A DNA stretch of 44,182 nt, taken from contig PFRF01000039.1 of assembly GCA_002788395.1 (NCBI GenBank), positions 1 through 44,182 of the forward strand. The letters are read 5' to 3'. Source of the stretch: Candidatus Levybacteria bacterium CG_4_9_14_0_2_um_filter_35_21. GTDB lineage: Bacteria; Patescibacteriota; Microgenomatia; Levybacterales; UBA12049. The translations under genes were made by a program, and so were the position numbers. The notes beneath the pieces are model-generated. The model did not search any database. It was not told where the DNA came from and worked only from the letters and a program-made list of their open reading frames with translations. The first letter of the stretch is position 1, and each line of letters begins with the position of its first letter. Shown in pieces: positions 8,298 to 16,750 of this stretch.

Positions 8298-9714
8298 TAT
8301 TGTTAAATTTTAGTTTACTATTTACTTTATAAATGTCTCCTGCGCCCATTGTTATTATTACAGAATTCCTTTTATAACTTTTTTGCCCGATATATTTTAT
8401 CACATCTTCCAAACCGGGCATGAATCTAACGTTAGGATGTAATTTTGCCATTGATTGAACTAAAAGTTGTGACGAAACCGAAGGGTCAATCCCTTCCCGC
8501 TCGGATGAAAAAATATTTGAAATAATTACTTCATCCGCATCGGAAAATGAATATAAAAATTCATCGAATAATTTTTTTGTTCTGGAATAAGTGTGAGGTT
8601 GAAAAAAACATATAATTTTTGATTTAGGAAATCCTTCTTTAAATGCTCTTAATGTTTTTTTAATTTCCGTAGGGTGATGAGCATAATCATCAAAAAGAAG
8701 TGCTCCCGAATTTAGACAACCAATATATTCTGCTCTTCTTTTGCTGCCTTTAAATTTTACAGCTTCCTTTTTTATTTTATCCATCGAAACACCAAGTTCC
8801 AGGCAAGCTATTATTGCAGCAAGTCCGTTTAGAACGTTATGCTCACCCAAAACGTTAAGAGTAAATTCACCTAAATTTACTCCCCTACCCTCTATCCAAA
8901 AAAAAGATTGTGTATTTGAATAATTTATTTTTTTTATTTTATAATCATTTGTATCTGAAAAACCGTAAGTTATTACGTTACCTCTATAATCATTTATTAG
9001 CATTTTTATCTGAGGATCGTCTCCGCAAGCAATTAAAATTCCGTCTTCCGGAAGATTTTGGGCAAACTTTAAGAAGACCTCTCTTATTTCATCAATCGAT
9101 GAATAGATATCCGGATGGTCAAAGTCTATATTTGTAAGAACTGCAATTTTGGGATGTTGCCACAAAAGCTTTGGAGTTTGATCACTTAGAGGTTCTGTAG
9201 CATATTCATCCGCTTCTGCAACAAAATAAAAACCTTTTCCAAAATAACCGGCATTTGGTAGAGACGGCAGAGAAGAAGTACCTATTACAAAAGTCGGATC
9301 AAGACCAACTCCCCTAAGAATTGTTGCAATCATACCGGTTGTTGTTGTTTTACCATGGGTCCCGGCTACGGAAATACCATAGAATTTTCTTGAAAAAAGC
9401 TCACCGTCCATAAATTTCCCAACCGCTTTCCCTTGTGTCCAAACCGTTACTCCTCTATTTCTTGCCGCCTCCGCCTCTACATTATTAAAACCACCGTGAG
9501 CGCCGGTAATTATTACAAGATCCGCATCTTTTATGTTCTCCTTTGCAAAACCTAAATAAGGTACAATTCCGGCTTTTTTTAAAGATTCGTCGGTGATAAA
9601 TTTTTTATCTACATCCGAACCTGTAATATAAAATCCCGCTTCTTTTGCGATAATTGCAAGAGGTGTCATGCCAACACCCTTAATTCCGGTAAAATGAATG
9701 TTTTTTATTTTCAT
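8290..9714 (-). CDS. murC: MurC, UDP-MurNAc-L-alanine ligase
   Basis: ATP-dependent ligase of 474 residues adding the first amino acid to UDP-MurNAc. The full three-domain layout is present: UDP-binding domain 1 with GIKGVGMTPLA (10-20), the P-loop AGTHGKTTTT (117-126), AEADEYATEPL and LTNIDFDHPDIY in the middle domain, and a C-terminal domain with FDDYAHHPTEI and FFQPHTYSRTK. This is the only Mur ligase in the window that keeps domain 1. Its start overlaps the end of pgeF by 4 bp (ATGA), linking ligase and proofreading enzyme. Mpl-type recycling ligase is less likely given the dcw context. Confidence 0.94.
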   Translation of the reverse strand: MKIKNIHFTGIKGVGMTPLAIIAKEAGFYITGSDVDKKFITDESLKKAGIVPYLGFAKENIKDADLVIITGAHGGFNNVEAEAARNRGVTVWTQGKAVGKFMDGELFSRKFYGISVAGTHGKTTTTGMIATILRGVGLDPTFVIGTSSLPSLPNAGYFGKGFYFVAEADEYATEPLSDQTPKLLWQHPKIAVLTNIDFDHPDIYSSIDEIREVFLKFAQNLPEDGILIACGDDPQIKMLINDYRGNVITYGFSDTNDYKIKKINYSNTQSFFWIEGRGVNLGEFTLNVLGEHNVLNGLAAIIACLELGVSMDKIKKEAVKFKGSKRRAEYIGCLNSGALLFDDYAHHPTEIKKTLRAFKEGFPKSKIICFFQPHTYSRTKKLFDEFLYSFSDADEVIISNIFSSEREGIDPSVSSQLLVQSMAKLHPNVRFMPGLEDVIKYIGQKSYKRNSVIITMGAGDIYKVNSKLKFNNNA

Positions 9715-10430
9715 ATCATTCCTACAATAGTAGCAAACTCACCATATCTTTTGTTTTTACTTTTTCTTGCAGAATACAGGAAAGAGGAATTATCTTTTGT
9801 ACAAATAGCAGAGAATTCCATATTTTTCCCGGAAATTCCCGCCGCCAGCAGAATTTCCTTAATTATAAATTTTAAATCTAAAAAATATTTATCTTCTTTT
9901 TTAGAATAAAATTTTTCAATATTTAAAAAGTTTTTAGAAAATTCATCAATTATCTTTTTACCAACCTCATAGCAGCATAGACCTATTGAGGGTCCTACTA
10001 AAACTTTTACTTCTTGCAAAGATTCGCCATCTGCTTTAAAAATTTTAACCGCTTCATTTAGAATTCCCGATAATATTCCCTTATATCCCGCATGAAAAAC
10101 CCCAATCATTTTATTTTTAGAAGAATAGAACACAATAGGAGCGCAGTCTGCTGTAACAACTCCTAAGAAAATATTTTTATTTTTAGTTACAAGACCGTCT
10201 TTTTTGGGTATTATTTTTCTAGTAGCATTTTTAATAAATTCAATCTTATTTCCGTGGACTTGTTCGGGGAAAACCAGATTTGCCGGCTCTAGATTATTAA
10301 GCTTCATTGCTTTTTCCAAATTTTTCCACTTTAATTTACCATCTGTTTTTGTTGAACCGATTGCTCTTGTTGTAGAAAAAACTTTTATATTATCCCGACT
10401 AAATAATCTATAAGTTAATAATTTACTCAT
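9711..10430 (-). CDS. pgeF: PgeF/YfiH-type peptidoglycan editing factor
   Basis: A 239-residue protein of the multicopper-oxidase-like laccase-domain family (YfiH, DUF152). E. coli PgeF hydrolyses UDP-MurNAc-L-Ser made in error by MurC. Metal-site residues are seen at His59 (QVHGN), Cys96 (TADCAPIVFY) and His113 (FHAGYKG), followed by VGPSIGLCCYEVG. The gene lies between murE and murC, sharing 4 bp with murC and abutting murE, which agrees with an editing role on the MurC product. Related proteins have also been described as adenosine phosphorylases or polyphenol oxidases, so the substrate is inferred from context. Confidence 0.87.
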   Translation of the reverse strand: MSKLLTYRLFSRDNIKVFSTTRAIGSTKTDGKLKWKNLEKAMKLNNLEPANLVFPEQVHGNKIEFIKNATRKIIPKKDGLVTKNKNIFLGVVTADCAPIVFYSSKNKMIGVFHAGYKGILSGILNEAVKIFKADGESLQEVKVLVGPSIGLCCYEVGKKIIDEFSKNFLNIEKFYSKKEDKYFLDLKFIIKEILLAAGISGKNMEFSAICTKDNSSFLYSARKSKNKRYGEFATIVGMI

Positions 10431-11626
10431 TATAGGGATTTATTTCTTACTTCCAAAGCTTCTTTAACCATTTTGTACTCATCCCAAGGTTCTTCTCCTT
10501 TACCATAATTCATAGATCCCTCCTGAGATTTACCTGTAATTAAAACCAAATCATTTTTTTTAGCCATTTGTATTGCAGCCTGAATTGCTTCTTGTCTATC
10601 CGGAATTCTAATAACTTCGCACTTTCCTTTTTTTATGCCAACCTCTATCTCTGCAATAATTGTATTAACGTCTTCTCTTCTTGGATCCTCGGCAGTTAAA
10701 ATAACAATATCGCAATACTCCGAAGAAATTTCTCCTAGAAACGGTCTTTTTAGTACGTCTCTTTCTCCGGCGCTTCCAAAAACATGAATTATATTACCTT
10801 TAACAGTTGGTCTTACTGCTTTTAATATTTGTTCCGATGCATTTGAGGTGTGAGCAAAATCGATCATTACGCTAAAATCTTCTTGGTAAACATAGTCAAC
10901 TCTGCCTATTGGTATATGAAAAGTTTTAAGGGCTTTTTTGATAGTTTCATCCGTTATCCCTAAGGCCTTACAGGTTGCAACCGAAGCTAGGACGTTATAC
11001 TTATTAAATTCCCCTAATAAATTATTTTCTTTAATATCAAATGTACCTTCGTTATAATCGGCACTTTCGGAAAGTCCGTAAGTTATCCAATTTTTCTGGG
11101 TTTTTTGGCTTTTAATTTCCGGTAAAAACATATATGAGCTATCGTCGTTATTAACGACACATATTTTTGATTTTTTTAATAATTTAATCTTTGTTTTTAA
11201 ATAAATATCATATGTTTTATGGTAATCCAGATGTTCATTCGTTACATTAGTTAGAACTCCCACTTTAATAGGAATTCCTACGATTCTGTTTTGATCAATT
11301 GCATGAGAAGTAATTTCTAAGACAAAATATTCCGATTTTTTCTCCCGGGCTTTTCTTAAAAATTTTTGCAGTGGAAAGGCATCAGGCGTGGTAACGTGAG
11401 AACCTGTATCATACACTTTGCCATCGATTACGGCAGCTATGCTTGATATCATTGAGACTTTAGCTCCCGAACGTTTTAGAATATGATAAATTAAACTTAC
11501 CGTAGTTGTTTTTCCATCCGTTCCGGTTACAGCTACTACCTTCATTTTTCTCGAAGGAAAAAAGAATATAATATTAGCAGAAATTGCTACAAAAAAATGG
11601 TAAATATTTTTAATTCTTTGCCACAT
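10430..11626 (-). CDS. murE: MurE-like ligase lacking the UDP-binding domain
   Basis: A 398-residue Mur ligase, against ~490 for typical MurE. The P-loop VTGTDGKTTT is at residues 33-42 instead of ~110, so N-terminal domain 1, which binds the UDP part of the substrate, is missing. In its place is a short hydrophobic stretch (about 9-24, HFFVAISANIIFFFPS). The middle domain is clearly MurE-like: HVTTPDAFPLQKFL, LEITSHAIDQNRI, LTNVTNEHLDYHKTY and the Lys-containing YLKTKIKLL. The motif that selects the diamino acid reads AEDPRRED, with the Arg of the meso-DAP type 'DNPR' motif kept. It adds the third residue of the stem peptide if it acts as standard MurE. It has its own divergent promoter. Confidence 0.8.
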   Translation of the reverse strand: MWQRIKNIYHFFVAISANIIFFFPSRKMKVVAVTGTDGKTTTVSLIYHILKRSGAKVSMISSIAAVIDGKVYDTGSHVTTPDAFPLQKFLRKAREKKSEYFVLEITSHAIDQNRIVGIPIKVGVLTNVTNEHLDYHKTYDIYLKTKIKLLKKSKICVVNNDDSSYMFLPEIKSQKTQKNWITYGLSESADYNEGTFDIKENNLLGEFNKYNVLASVATCKALGITDETIKKALKTFHIPIGRVDYVYQEDFSVMIDFAHTSNASEQILKAVRPTVKGNIIHVFGSAGERDVLKRPFLGEISSEYCDIVILTAEDPRREDVNTIIAEIEVGIKKGKCEVIRIPDRQEAIQAAIQMAKKNDLVLITGKSQEGSMNYGKGEEPWDEYKMVKEALEVRNKSL

Positions 11627-11638
11627 CGCTATATTATA
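11627..11638 (-). promoter_or_regulatory. murE promoter, leaderless layout
   Basis: TATAAT on the minus strand (11638-11633) ends 6 bases before the murE ATG at 11626. The mRNA would begin at or very near the start codon. Confidence 0.6.
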
Positions 11639-11677
11639 CCTCTTATTTAAAGCTTTCTCTACTCTTTTTAGGCTGAG

Positions 11678-12025
11678 ATGTATAATGAAATTATGATCAA
11701 AAATATAAGTAAGAATACAATAATTTCTATGGATTTTAATTTGTTAAAAGACTTCTGGAATAAAAGCAAAGGCCTAATTAATAGCAACATTCCGAAAACC
11801 ATTGTTTTCTATACCAGGTTTGGCATCCATACATTTGGTATGAAATATCCGATTGACGTAATAGTTGCCGATAAAAAATTTAAAGTTATTGCAATCTCCG
11901 AAAGTCTTAAACCAAATAGGATTTTTCTATGGAAAAAAAAAGGCAATCTGGTGATTGAATTGGAAAAAGATGTAATTTTAAAAACCCAAACAGAAATAAA
12001 TGATTTTTTGGAATTAAACTTATAG
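11678..12025 (+). CDS. DUF192 family protein
   Basis: A small protein of 115 residues of the DUF192 family, function unknown. The conserved centre is seen: FYTRFGIHTFGMKYPIDVIVAD, then VIAISESLKPNR and ELEKD. Most DUF192 proteins have a signal peptide; this one has none. A consensus TATAAT at 11681-11686 sits inside the upstream reading frame, and an ATG at 11693 lies 6 bases after it, so the true start is probably 11693 (110 residues). It is the only plus-strand gene inside the dcw cluster, divergent from murE and convergent with murF, whose 3' end it overlaps by 6 bp. Confidence 0.85.
   Translation: MYNEIMIKNISKNTIISMDFNLLKDFWNKSKGLINSNIPKTIVFYTRFGIHTFGMKYPIDVIVADKKFKVIAISESLKPNRIFLWKKKGNLVIELEKDVILKTQTEINDFLELNL
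11681..11692 (+). promoter_or_regulatory. DUF192 promoter, leaderless layout
   Basis: TATAAT at 11681-11686 is followed 6 bases later by the ATG at 11693. It lies back to back with the murE promoter across a ~43 bp divergent gap. The layout decides for the internal start codon at 11693. Confidence 0.5.
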
Positions 12026-13339
12026 GGATAGTTGACGTTTTTTATCCCAAAACTGTCCTCGTCTGCACAATTTTTTTACGTTTTTTTTATCGTCCAATAG
12101 CATCTCAACAGCCCGTTCTAAAAAGAGAGTGTTTTGGGAACTTTTTACTAAGATAACATCCCCCTTTTTAATATTATCTATAATATATTGTTTTGAAGAA
12201 GAAAAATCTTTAAATGCAGCAAACTTTAATTTGCTTTTTTTTAAAATCGGTTGAGCATATTTTAACATTAACGGACCAATTAGAATTGCAAAATCTACGG
12301 TTTCCGATAGCTTACGCGCAACGGTTTGATGCATTTTTTCACTTAATATTCCCAATTCTCGCATATCACCCAATATTGCCACTTTTCTTCTTATCCCCGA
12401 TTTTTCTTTTAGAAAATCTAAAAGATCAATAATCGGCCGGAGAGTTGCATTATTGTACGAAGAGTCAATAATTGTAGTCTCCCTAATTCCTTTAAAAATA
12501 GTCATTCTTCCCGGAGGAAGAGCAAAATTCTTCTCCAAAGTTAATATTGCCTCATCATCTGCAATTCCTACTGATTTTGCAACTCCAACCGCCAGGGCAA
12601 ACGAATATGCATAATGTTCCGGTAATGGATTTTTAAGATTTATCTGATATATTTTTCCACTAATTAACAATTGAGTATTAAAAGTGTGTAAATCCGAATC
12701 AATTTTTTTAATAAAAATATCAGCATTTTTGTCTTTTTTAGAAACCGAAACAACATTAGCCTTGATTTTATCCATGTTGTCCTTAATAAGGGCATCATCC
12801 AAATTAACAATTGCGTAACCTTTTTGGGGAATTGATGAAAGCAGAAGATTTTCTTCTTTAGCCGTTAATTCCAGGATTTTTTTTTCTGAACCTTTTGCTT
12901 CCGCCTCAAAGTATTCACTGTGTTCATAAGAAATATTTGTTAAAACCCCAACCGACGGAGTAATAATCTTTAACAAATAGCCCATATTGTTGGGCTCTTT
13001 AGGTCCGTCAATTCCCATTTCGGCAATATAAAAATCAAATTTTTGCCAACTGGTTAATAGTTTTATTTTGCATTCGATTAAAATCCTAAGCCAATCAAAA
13101 AAACTATAATTACCCGGGTCAATACCCAAGACGCTTAAGGGTATTCCGGTATGACTATTTTTACCGTAACTATTGCCAACGTTATACTTTTCTGACAATA
13201 AAATCCCTATAATTCCGGCAAGAGAAGTTTTCCCGCTACTTCCACCAACCCCAATGACTGTAGTATTATTTTTTTTAAGCTGTATTTTTGCTGATTTCTT
13301 TAGTATCCAAAAAATGATTTTTCCAAAAAATTTATTCAT
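12020..13339 (-). CDS. murF: MurF-like ligase lacking the UDP-binding domain
   Basis: A 439-residue Mur ligase. MurF normally adds D-Ala-D-Ala to the UDP-MurNAc-tripeptide. The P-loop GVGGSSGKTS lies at residues 30-39, not ~110, so domain 1 is absent; the N-terminus is instead short, basic and hydrophobic (FFGKIIFWILKKSAKI). MurF-type signatures follow: AEMGIDGPKEPNNMGYL, LTNISYEHSEYF, TIIDSSYNNATLRP, LGDMRELG, and VLVKSSQNTLFLE. The insert between the P-loop and the AEMG motif is longer than usual. It follows ftsI, has its own -10 box, and is convergent with the DUF192 gene. A MurF role fits motifs and position; substrate form is uncertain. Confidence 0.8.
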   Translation of the reverse strand: MNKFFGKIIFWILKKSAKIQLKKNNTTVIGVGGSSGKTSLAGIIGILLSEKYNVGNSYGKNSHTGIPLSVLGIDPGNYSFFDWLRILIECKIKLLTSWQKFDFYIAEMGIDGPKEPNNMGYLLKIITPSVGVLTNISYEHSEYFEAEAKGSEKKILELTAKEENLLLSSIPQKGYAIVNLDDALIKDNMDKIKANVVSVSKKDKNADIFIKKIDSDLHTFNTQLLISGKIYQINLKNPLPEHYAYSFALAVGVAKSVGIADDEAILTLEKNFALPPGRMTIFKGIRETTIIDSSYNNATLRPIIDLLDFLKEKSGIRRKVAILGDMRELGILSEKMHQTVARKLSETVDFAILIGPLMLKYAQPILKKSKLKFAAFKDFSSSKQYIIDNIKKGDVILVKSSQNTLFLERAVEMLLDDKKNVKKLCRRGQFWDKKRQLSL

Positions 13340-13355
13340 ATAGCCATATATTATA
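13340..13355 (-). promoter_or_regulatory. murF promoter
   Basis: TATAAT on the minus strand (13355-13350) ends 10 bases before the murF ATG at 13339, which gives a leader of only a few bases. An ATG nearer the box is followed at once by TGA and is not the start. Confidence 0.45.
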
Positions 13356-13362
13356 GCTTAAA

Positions 13363-15042
13363 TCACTCGCCGGGTGGTATCCCGTAATAAATTAACAAAT
13401 CTTTGGCAATATCAAAAAATATCGGAGCGGCAGTCTCCGCACCGTAGATCGAGGACGTCGGGCGATTTAGAATTACAAGCATGGCAAATTTCGGATTATT
13501 CGCCGGAGCAAAACCAATAAACGATGCTATCGTTTTTGTCTGATCATAATGCCCTGCAATAGGAATAGACGCTGTTCCAGTCTTTCCGGCAATCCTATAC
13601 TCCTTCAAACGTGCCCATGACGCCTCTCCTTTATCAACAGCGTTAACCATTATTTCCGTCATTACTTTAGCAGTTTCCGGAGAAATTGGGTTTCCTAAGG
13701 ATTTAGGCTGAATTTTTACAGTCGAGCCGTCGGGATTTTTAATCCCGATAATTATATGAGGCTGCATTCTTTCCCCTTTATTTGCAATTGCAGACGTAGC
13801 ACTTAAGAGTTCTATTGGTGTAATTGAAATTCCCTGTCCAAATCCTGTAGTTGCCAAATCTACCGGGTACCATAAATTTTCCGATTTTATTGTTGGAGAA
13901 ATTTCTCCCTGAAGATCAATTCCCGTTAGATCGCCTATTCCAAAACGCTTTAGATATTTAATCATTCCGCTAACCCCTAGCTTCTGTGCCACAAAAACCA
14001 TTCCTGTATTATCCGAGTGCATAATTACGTCAATCATGTTTATATCTTTGTAATACTTATCATTCCAGGTGTGAATATCGTAACCACTTACGGAAACAGG
14101 TCCTGCACATGCCGAACATTTTGTTTGCGGAGTTATGAGCTTTAAATCAAGAGCCGAAGACATAACTAATGGCTTAAAAGTTGATCCAGGCTCATATAAA
14201 TCGGAAATAAAAGGATTTTTATAAACACTGTCGGGAGAATCTTCATAATTTTCCGGGTTAAAATTTGGAAAACTTGACATTGCTAATATTTCTCCTGTCT
14301 TAGGGTTAATTACCGCAGCCATTCCGGATTGAGCTCCAAATTTTTCCACACCCTCTTTTAATCTTTTTTCAACTAAAAATTGAGCCGAGCGGTCTAGGCT
14401 TAAAAGCAAATCGCTTCCATCAATTTGTTTTTCCAAATCTCCCAATTTTGCCAGAATTGGACGCCCAAAAGCATCGTGAATTTGTATTGCTTTTCCCTCT
14501 CTCCCTTTAAGAAGAAGATCGTAATATCCTTCGAGTCCAAAATAGCCTTTAGGTCTACTTAAATCATCTTTTCCGACAAATCCAATTAAGTGCGCTGCCA
14601 TAGATGCTTCAGGATAAAATCTTGTATATTGTTCTTCAAATCCAACCCCCTGAAGACCTAGTTTTTTTAAATCGTTTTTAGCCTTAGGCTCAACTTCTGT
14701 TGCGATAGAAATCCAAAATCTGTCAAGCGAAAGATTTGCACTTACCGAAGCATGGTCAATCCCCAAAGTGGTTGATATTAATTCCGCTGTTTCTTTTAAA
14801 TCTTTTACTTCTTTTGGATTTGCAAAAACCCGGTATGTTATTTTATTGGCTGCAATCGGAAACCCATCGGAAGTTTTAATCTCTCCTCTTTTAGAGAGTG
14901 TCGTAACTACTTTTCCATACTGAAGCTGTCCCATTGTTGAAAGCTCTTGAGCTTTAACAACTTGCCAGTAAAAAAGTCTAGCTATAACAACAAAAAAAGA
15001 TAGGGTTATCAAACCGAGGATAAAACGGAATCTCCAGTTCAT
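13363..15042 (-). CDS. ftsI: FtsI-type class B penicillin-binding protein
   Basis: Septal peptidoglycan transpeptidase of 559 residues, anchored by one N-terminal transmembrane helix (~7-27). The PBP dimer domain starts with KRGEIKTSDGFPIA (~51-64) and contains GYFGLEGYYDLLLKGREG (~166-183). The transpeptidase domain carries all three active-site motifs: S287-T-F-K290, S343-D-N345 and K487-T-G489. No PASTA domains. A pair of cysteines (KCSACAG, ~308-314) lies in the transpeptidase domain. It overlaps the ftsL-like gene by 4 bp and pairs with FtsW as the septal synthase. Confidence 0.95.
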   Translation of the reverse strand: MNWRFRFILGLITLSFFVVIARLFYWQVVKAQELSTMGQLQYGKVVTTLSKRGEIKTSDGFPIAANKITYRVFANPKEVKDLKETAELISTTLGIDHASVSANLSLDRFWISIATEVEPKAKNDLKKLGLQGVGFEEQYTRFYPEASMAAHLIGFVGKDDLSRPKGYFGLEGYYDLLLKGREGKAIQIHDAFGRPILAKLGDLEKQIDGSDLLLSLDRSAQFLVEKRLKEGVEKFGAQSGMAAVINPKTGEILAMSSFPNFNPENYEDSPDSVYKNPFISDLYEPGSTFKPLVMSSALDLKLITPQTKCSACAGPVSVSGYDIHTWNDKYYKDINMIDVIMHSDNTGMVFVAQKLGVSGMIKYLKRFGIGDLTGIDLQGEISPTIKSENLWYPVDLATTGFGQGISITPIELLSATSAIANKGERMQPHIIIGIKNPDGSTVKIQPKSLGNPISPETAKVMTEIMVNAVDKGEASWARLKEYRIAGKTGTASIPIAGHYDQTKTIASFIGFAPANNPKFAMLVILNRPTSSIYGAETAAPIFFDIAKDLLIYYGIPPGE

Positions 15043-15323
15043 CGTACAGCTGCAATTGGAATTGCATTCGTTAAGGAATAGCCGGATTTTTGATTAACAA
15101 AACCCAATTTTTCTGCCCTGGAAGCTATATTGCTTAAAGAAGATTTGTCATAGACTTGCTCGCCAAGTATTGCATTTTCCGACTCGTAAAAGCTTAGATC
15201 ATTTGTTACCTTTGCCAATAACGAACCTGTTGTTGCCATACTATTCAGTAGAATTGTTCTCGTAAGCGATAATAAAACCGTTACTAAAATTAAAAATCCT
15301 ATTATTGCAAATGGTTTTTTCAT
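15039..15323 (-). CDS. FtsL/DivIC-like divisome protein
   Basis: A 94-residue bitopic protein with a transmembrane helix at about 5-22 and a following stretch suited to a coiled coil (LLAKVTNDLSFYESENAILG), then a septum-initiator-like tail ending SLSNIASRAEKLGFVNQ. This is the layout and size of FtsL and DivIC, which bind FtsQ and activate FtsWI. It sits between rsmH and ftsI, the standard ftsL position, and overlaps both neighbours by 4 bp. Sequence conservation in this family is low, so position carries much of the call. Confidence 0.75.
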   Translation of the reverse strand: MKKPFAIIGFLILVTVLLSLTRTILLNSMATTGSLLAKVTNDLSFYESENAILGEQVYDKSSLSNIASRAEKLGFVNQKSGYSLTNAIPIAAVR

Positions 15324-16222
15324 ATTAATTTTTCAAATACTCTCAGTTTTGCGCTCGCACTTCTCCTGTTGTTTCTAATTTCCTCCTCATTGGGAATCAT
15401 TGGTTTTTTTGTAATTATTTTTCCCTGTTTGTTTTTCTCGAATTCTAAAAAACTATGCTTTACTATCCTATCTTCTAAAGAATGAAACGTTATAGTCACA
15501 ATTCTTCCTCCCTTTTCTAAAAGATCTATTGCCTGAGGTAAAGATTCTTTTAAATTTTCAAGTTCGCTATTTACCGCCATCCTCAGGGCTTGAAACACTC
15601 TTTTACTTATTGCCGCTTTTATAAAAGGCGAAAGTGTTTTAGTTTTCAGACCGTACGCATCTTTAATTACTTCTAATAATTCCTCTGTTGTTTGTATCGC
15701 CTTTATTCCACGGGCCCTAACAATACGATCAGAAATGACCCTAGCACGACGTTCTTGACCCAATCTAGAAAATAATTCATACAAATCTCCTTTCGTTAAA
15801 ATATTTATTAAGTCGCTTGCCTTTACCGCATTTTCCTTATCCATCCTCATGTCAAGCGGTCCATTTTTTAAATAACTAAACCCACGTTCTCCGGAATCAA
15901 TTTGGTGAGAAGAAACGCCTACGTCATAAATAATTCCATCTACCTTTTCAAATCTATTTAAACGTGCAATTCTTGCAATATCTTTAAAATTACCCTGGGT
16001 CAAAATTAACTTTTGATTTTTGATATTTGATATTTGATTTTGGTTAATAAAGTATAATGCTTCCTGATCAAGATCAATTCCTAAAACCAATCCGCCATTT
16101 TCCAGCACTGCCCTGGTGTGTCCGCCTCCGCCCAGAGTCGCATCTATATACTTTCCGTTTTTTTTAACTTGTAAAAGTTCAATTGCTTCTTTTAAAAGAA
16201 CGCTAACATGATAATCGTTCAT
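15320..16222 (-). CDS. rsmH: RsmH, 16S rRNA m4C1402 methyltransferase
   Basis: SAM-dependent methyltransferase of 300 residues that methylates N4 of C1402 in 16S rRNA. Motifs seen: HVSVLLKEAIELL at the start, YIDATLGGGGHTRAVLE (SAM loop), LGIDLDQEAL, GIIYDVGVSSHQID, RGFSYLKNGPLDMRMD, and ITFHSLEDRIVKHSF near the end. A 7-bp-period array (16014-16041) encodes the Asn/Gln-rich segment NQNQISNIKNQK between the second and third SAM motifs. The start overlaps the mraZ stop by one base (TAATG). Confidence 0.95.
   Translation of the reverse strand: MNDYHVSVLLKEAIELLQVKKNGKYIDATLGGGGHTRAVLENGGLVLGIDLDQEALYFINQNQISNIKNQKLILTQGNFKDIARIARLNRFEKVDGIIYDVGVSSHQIDSGERGFSYLKNGPLDMRMDKENAVKASDLINILTKGDLYELFSRLGQERRARVISDRIVRARGIKAIQTTEELLEVIKDAYGLKTKTLSPFIKAAISKRVFQALRMAVNSELENLKESLPQAIDLLEKGGRIVTITFHSLEDRIVKHSFLEFEKNKQGKIITKKPMIPNEEEIRNNRRSASAKLRVFEKLI
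16014..16041. repeat. 7-bp-period array inside rsmH
   Basis: Four head-to-tail units of the type TGATTTT / TGATATT. It encodes a polar linker in RsmH and stays in frame. It is the only such array found in the dcw cluster. Confidence 0.75.
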
Positions 16223-16668
16223 TATTTGCTCTCTTCATTTCTGTTTTCTTCTACCAGTTTTTTTGAAATTGACTCAATGTTTTTTTCAAGATTTTTTCTG
16301 TATTCTTCCCAACGTTTTTTATCCCAAACTTCTACGTATCTTGAAAGACCTATAAAGACAACCTCGCTTTTAATTTGCGCAAATTCTCGTAAGTAACCAG
16401 GTAAGATAAACCTTCCCTTATTGTCAAGCTCGACATTGCTTGCCCCTCCAAGTAAAAATCTTTGAGTTTCTCTTGCCTCTCTATGAATAAATGGCTTACC
16501 TTCTGTTCCTTCGAGAAGCGATTTCCAACCTTTTTCCGATACGACGATGAGCGAGTTTTCATATCCTAAAGTTATTATTAATTTATCTCCCAGTACTTCT
16601 CTAAATTTTTTTGGGAAGGCAACTCTTGATTTTTCCCCAACTATGCCTTCATATTGACCTATTAACAT
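16222..16668 (-). CDS. mraZ: MraZ, dcw transcriptional regulator
   Basis: DNA-binding regulator of the dcw cluster, 148 residues (usual ~145-150), with two AbrB-like half domains. Both conserved D/E-x-x-x-R signatures are seen: EKSRVAFPKKFRE (~12-24) and DNKGRFILPGYLRE (~81-94). The C-terminal ~40 residues are charged and helical. It is the first gene of the cluster and lies directly behind a five-box operator it would bind. The ATG at 16668 has a GGGG stretch 8 bases upstream as a weak ribosome site. Confidence 0.96.
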   Translation of the reverse strand: MLIGQYEGIVGEKSRVAFPKKFREVLGDKLIITLGYENSLIVVSEKGWKSLLEGTEGKPFIHREARETQRFLLGGASNVELDNKGRFILPGYLREFAQIKSEVVFIGLSRYVEVWDKKRWEEYRKNLEKNIESISKKLVEENRNEESK

Positions 16669-16705
16669 ATGTTAACCCCGAGTGCTTCGAGGCCCTGCCT
16701 TTCTA

Positions 16706-16750
16706 TCCCACCTTTTCCCACTTTAGACCACTTTAAACCATTTTGGATCA
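16706..16750 (-). promoter_or_regulatory. MraZ operator: five boxes with 10-bp spacing
   Basis: Read on the minus strand, five pentamers recur exactly every 10 bp: TGATC (16750-16746), TGGTT (16740-16736), TGGTC (16730-16726), TGGGA (16720-16716) and TGGGA (16710-16706), the last four preceded by AAA(A/G)-type spacers. Known MraZ operators are direct TGGG(A/N) repeats with 10-bp periodicity; in Mollicutes the site includes AAAGTGG. The boxes lie 38 bp upstream of mraZ and over the likely -10 and start region, which suggests autorepression. Confidence 0.85.
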
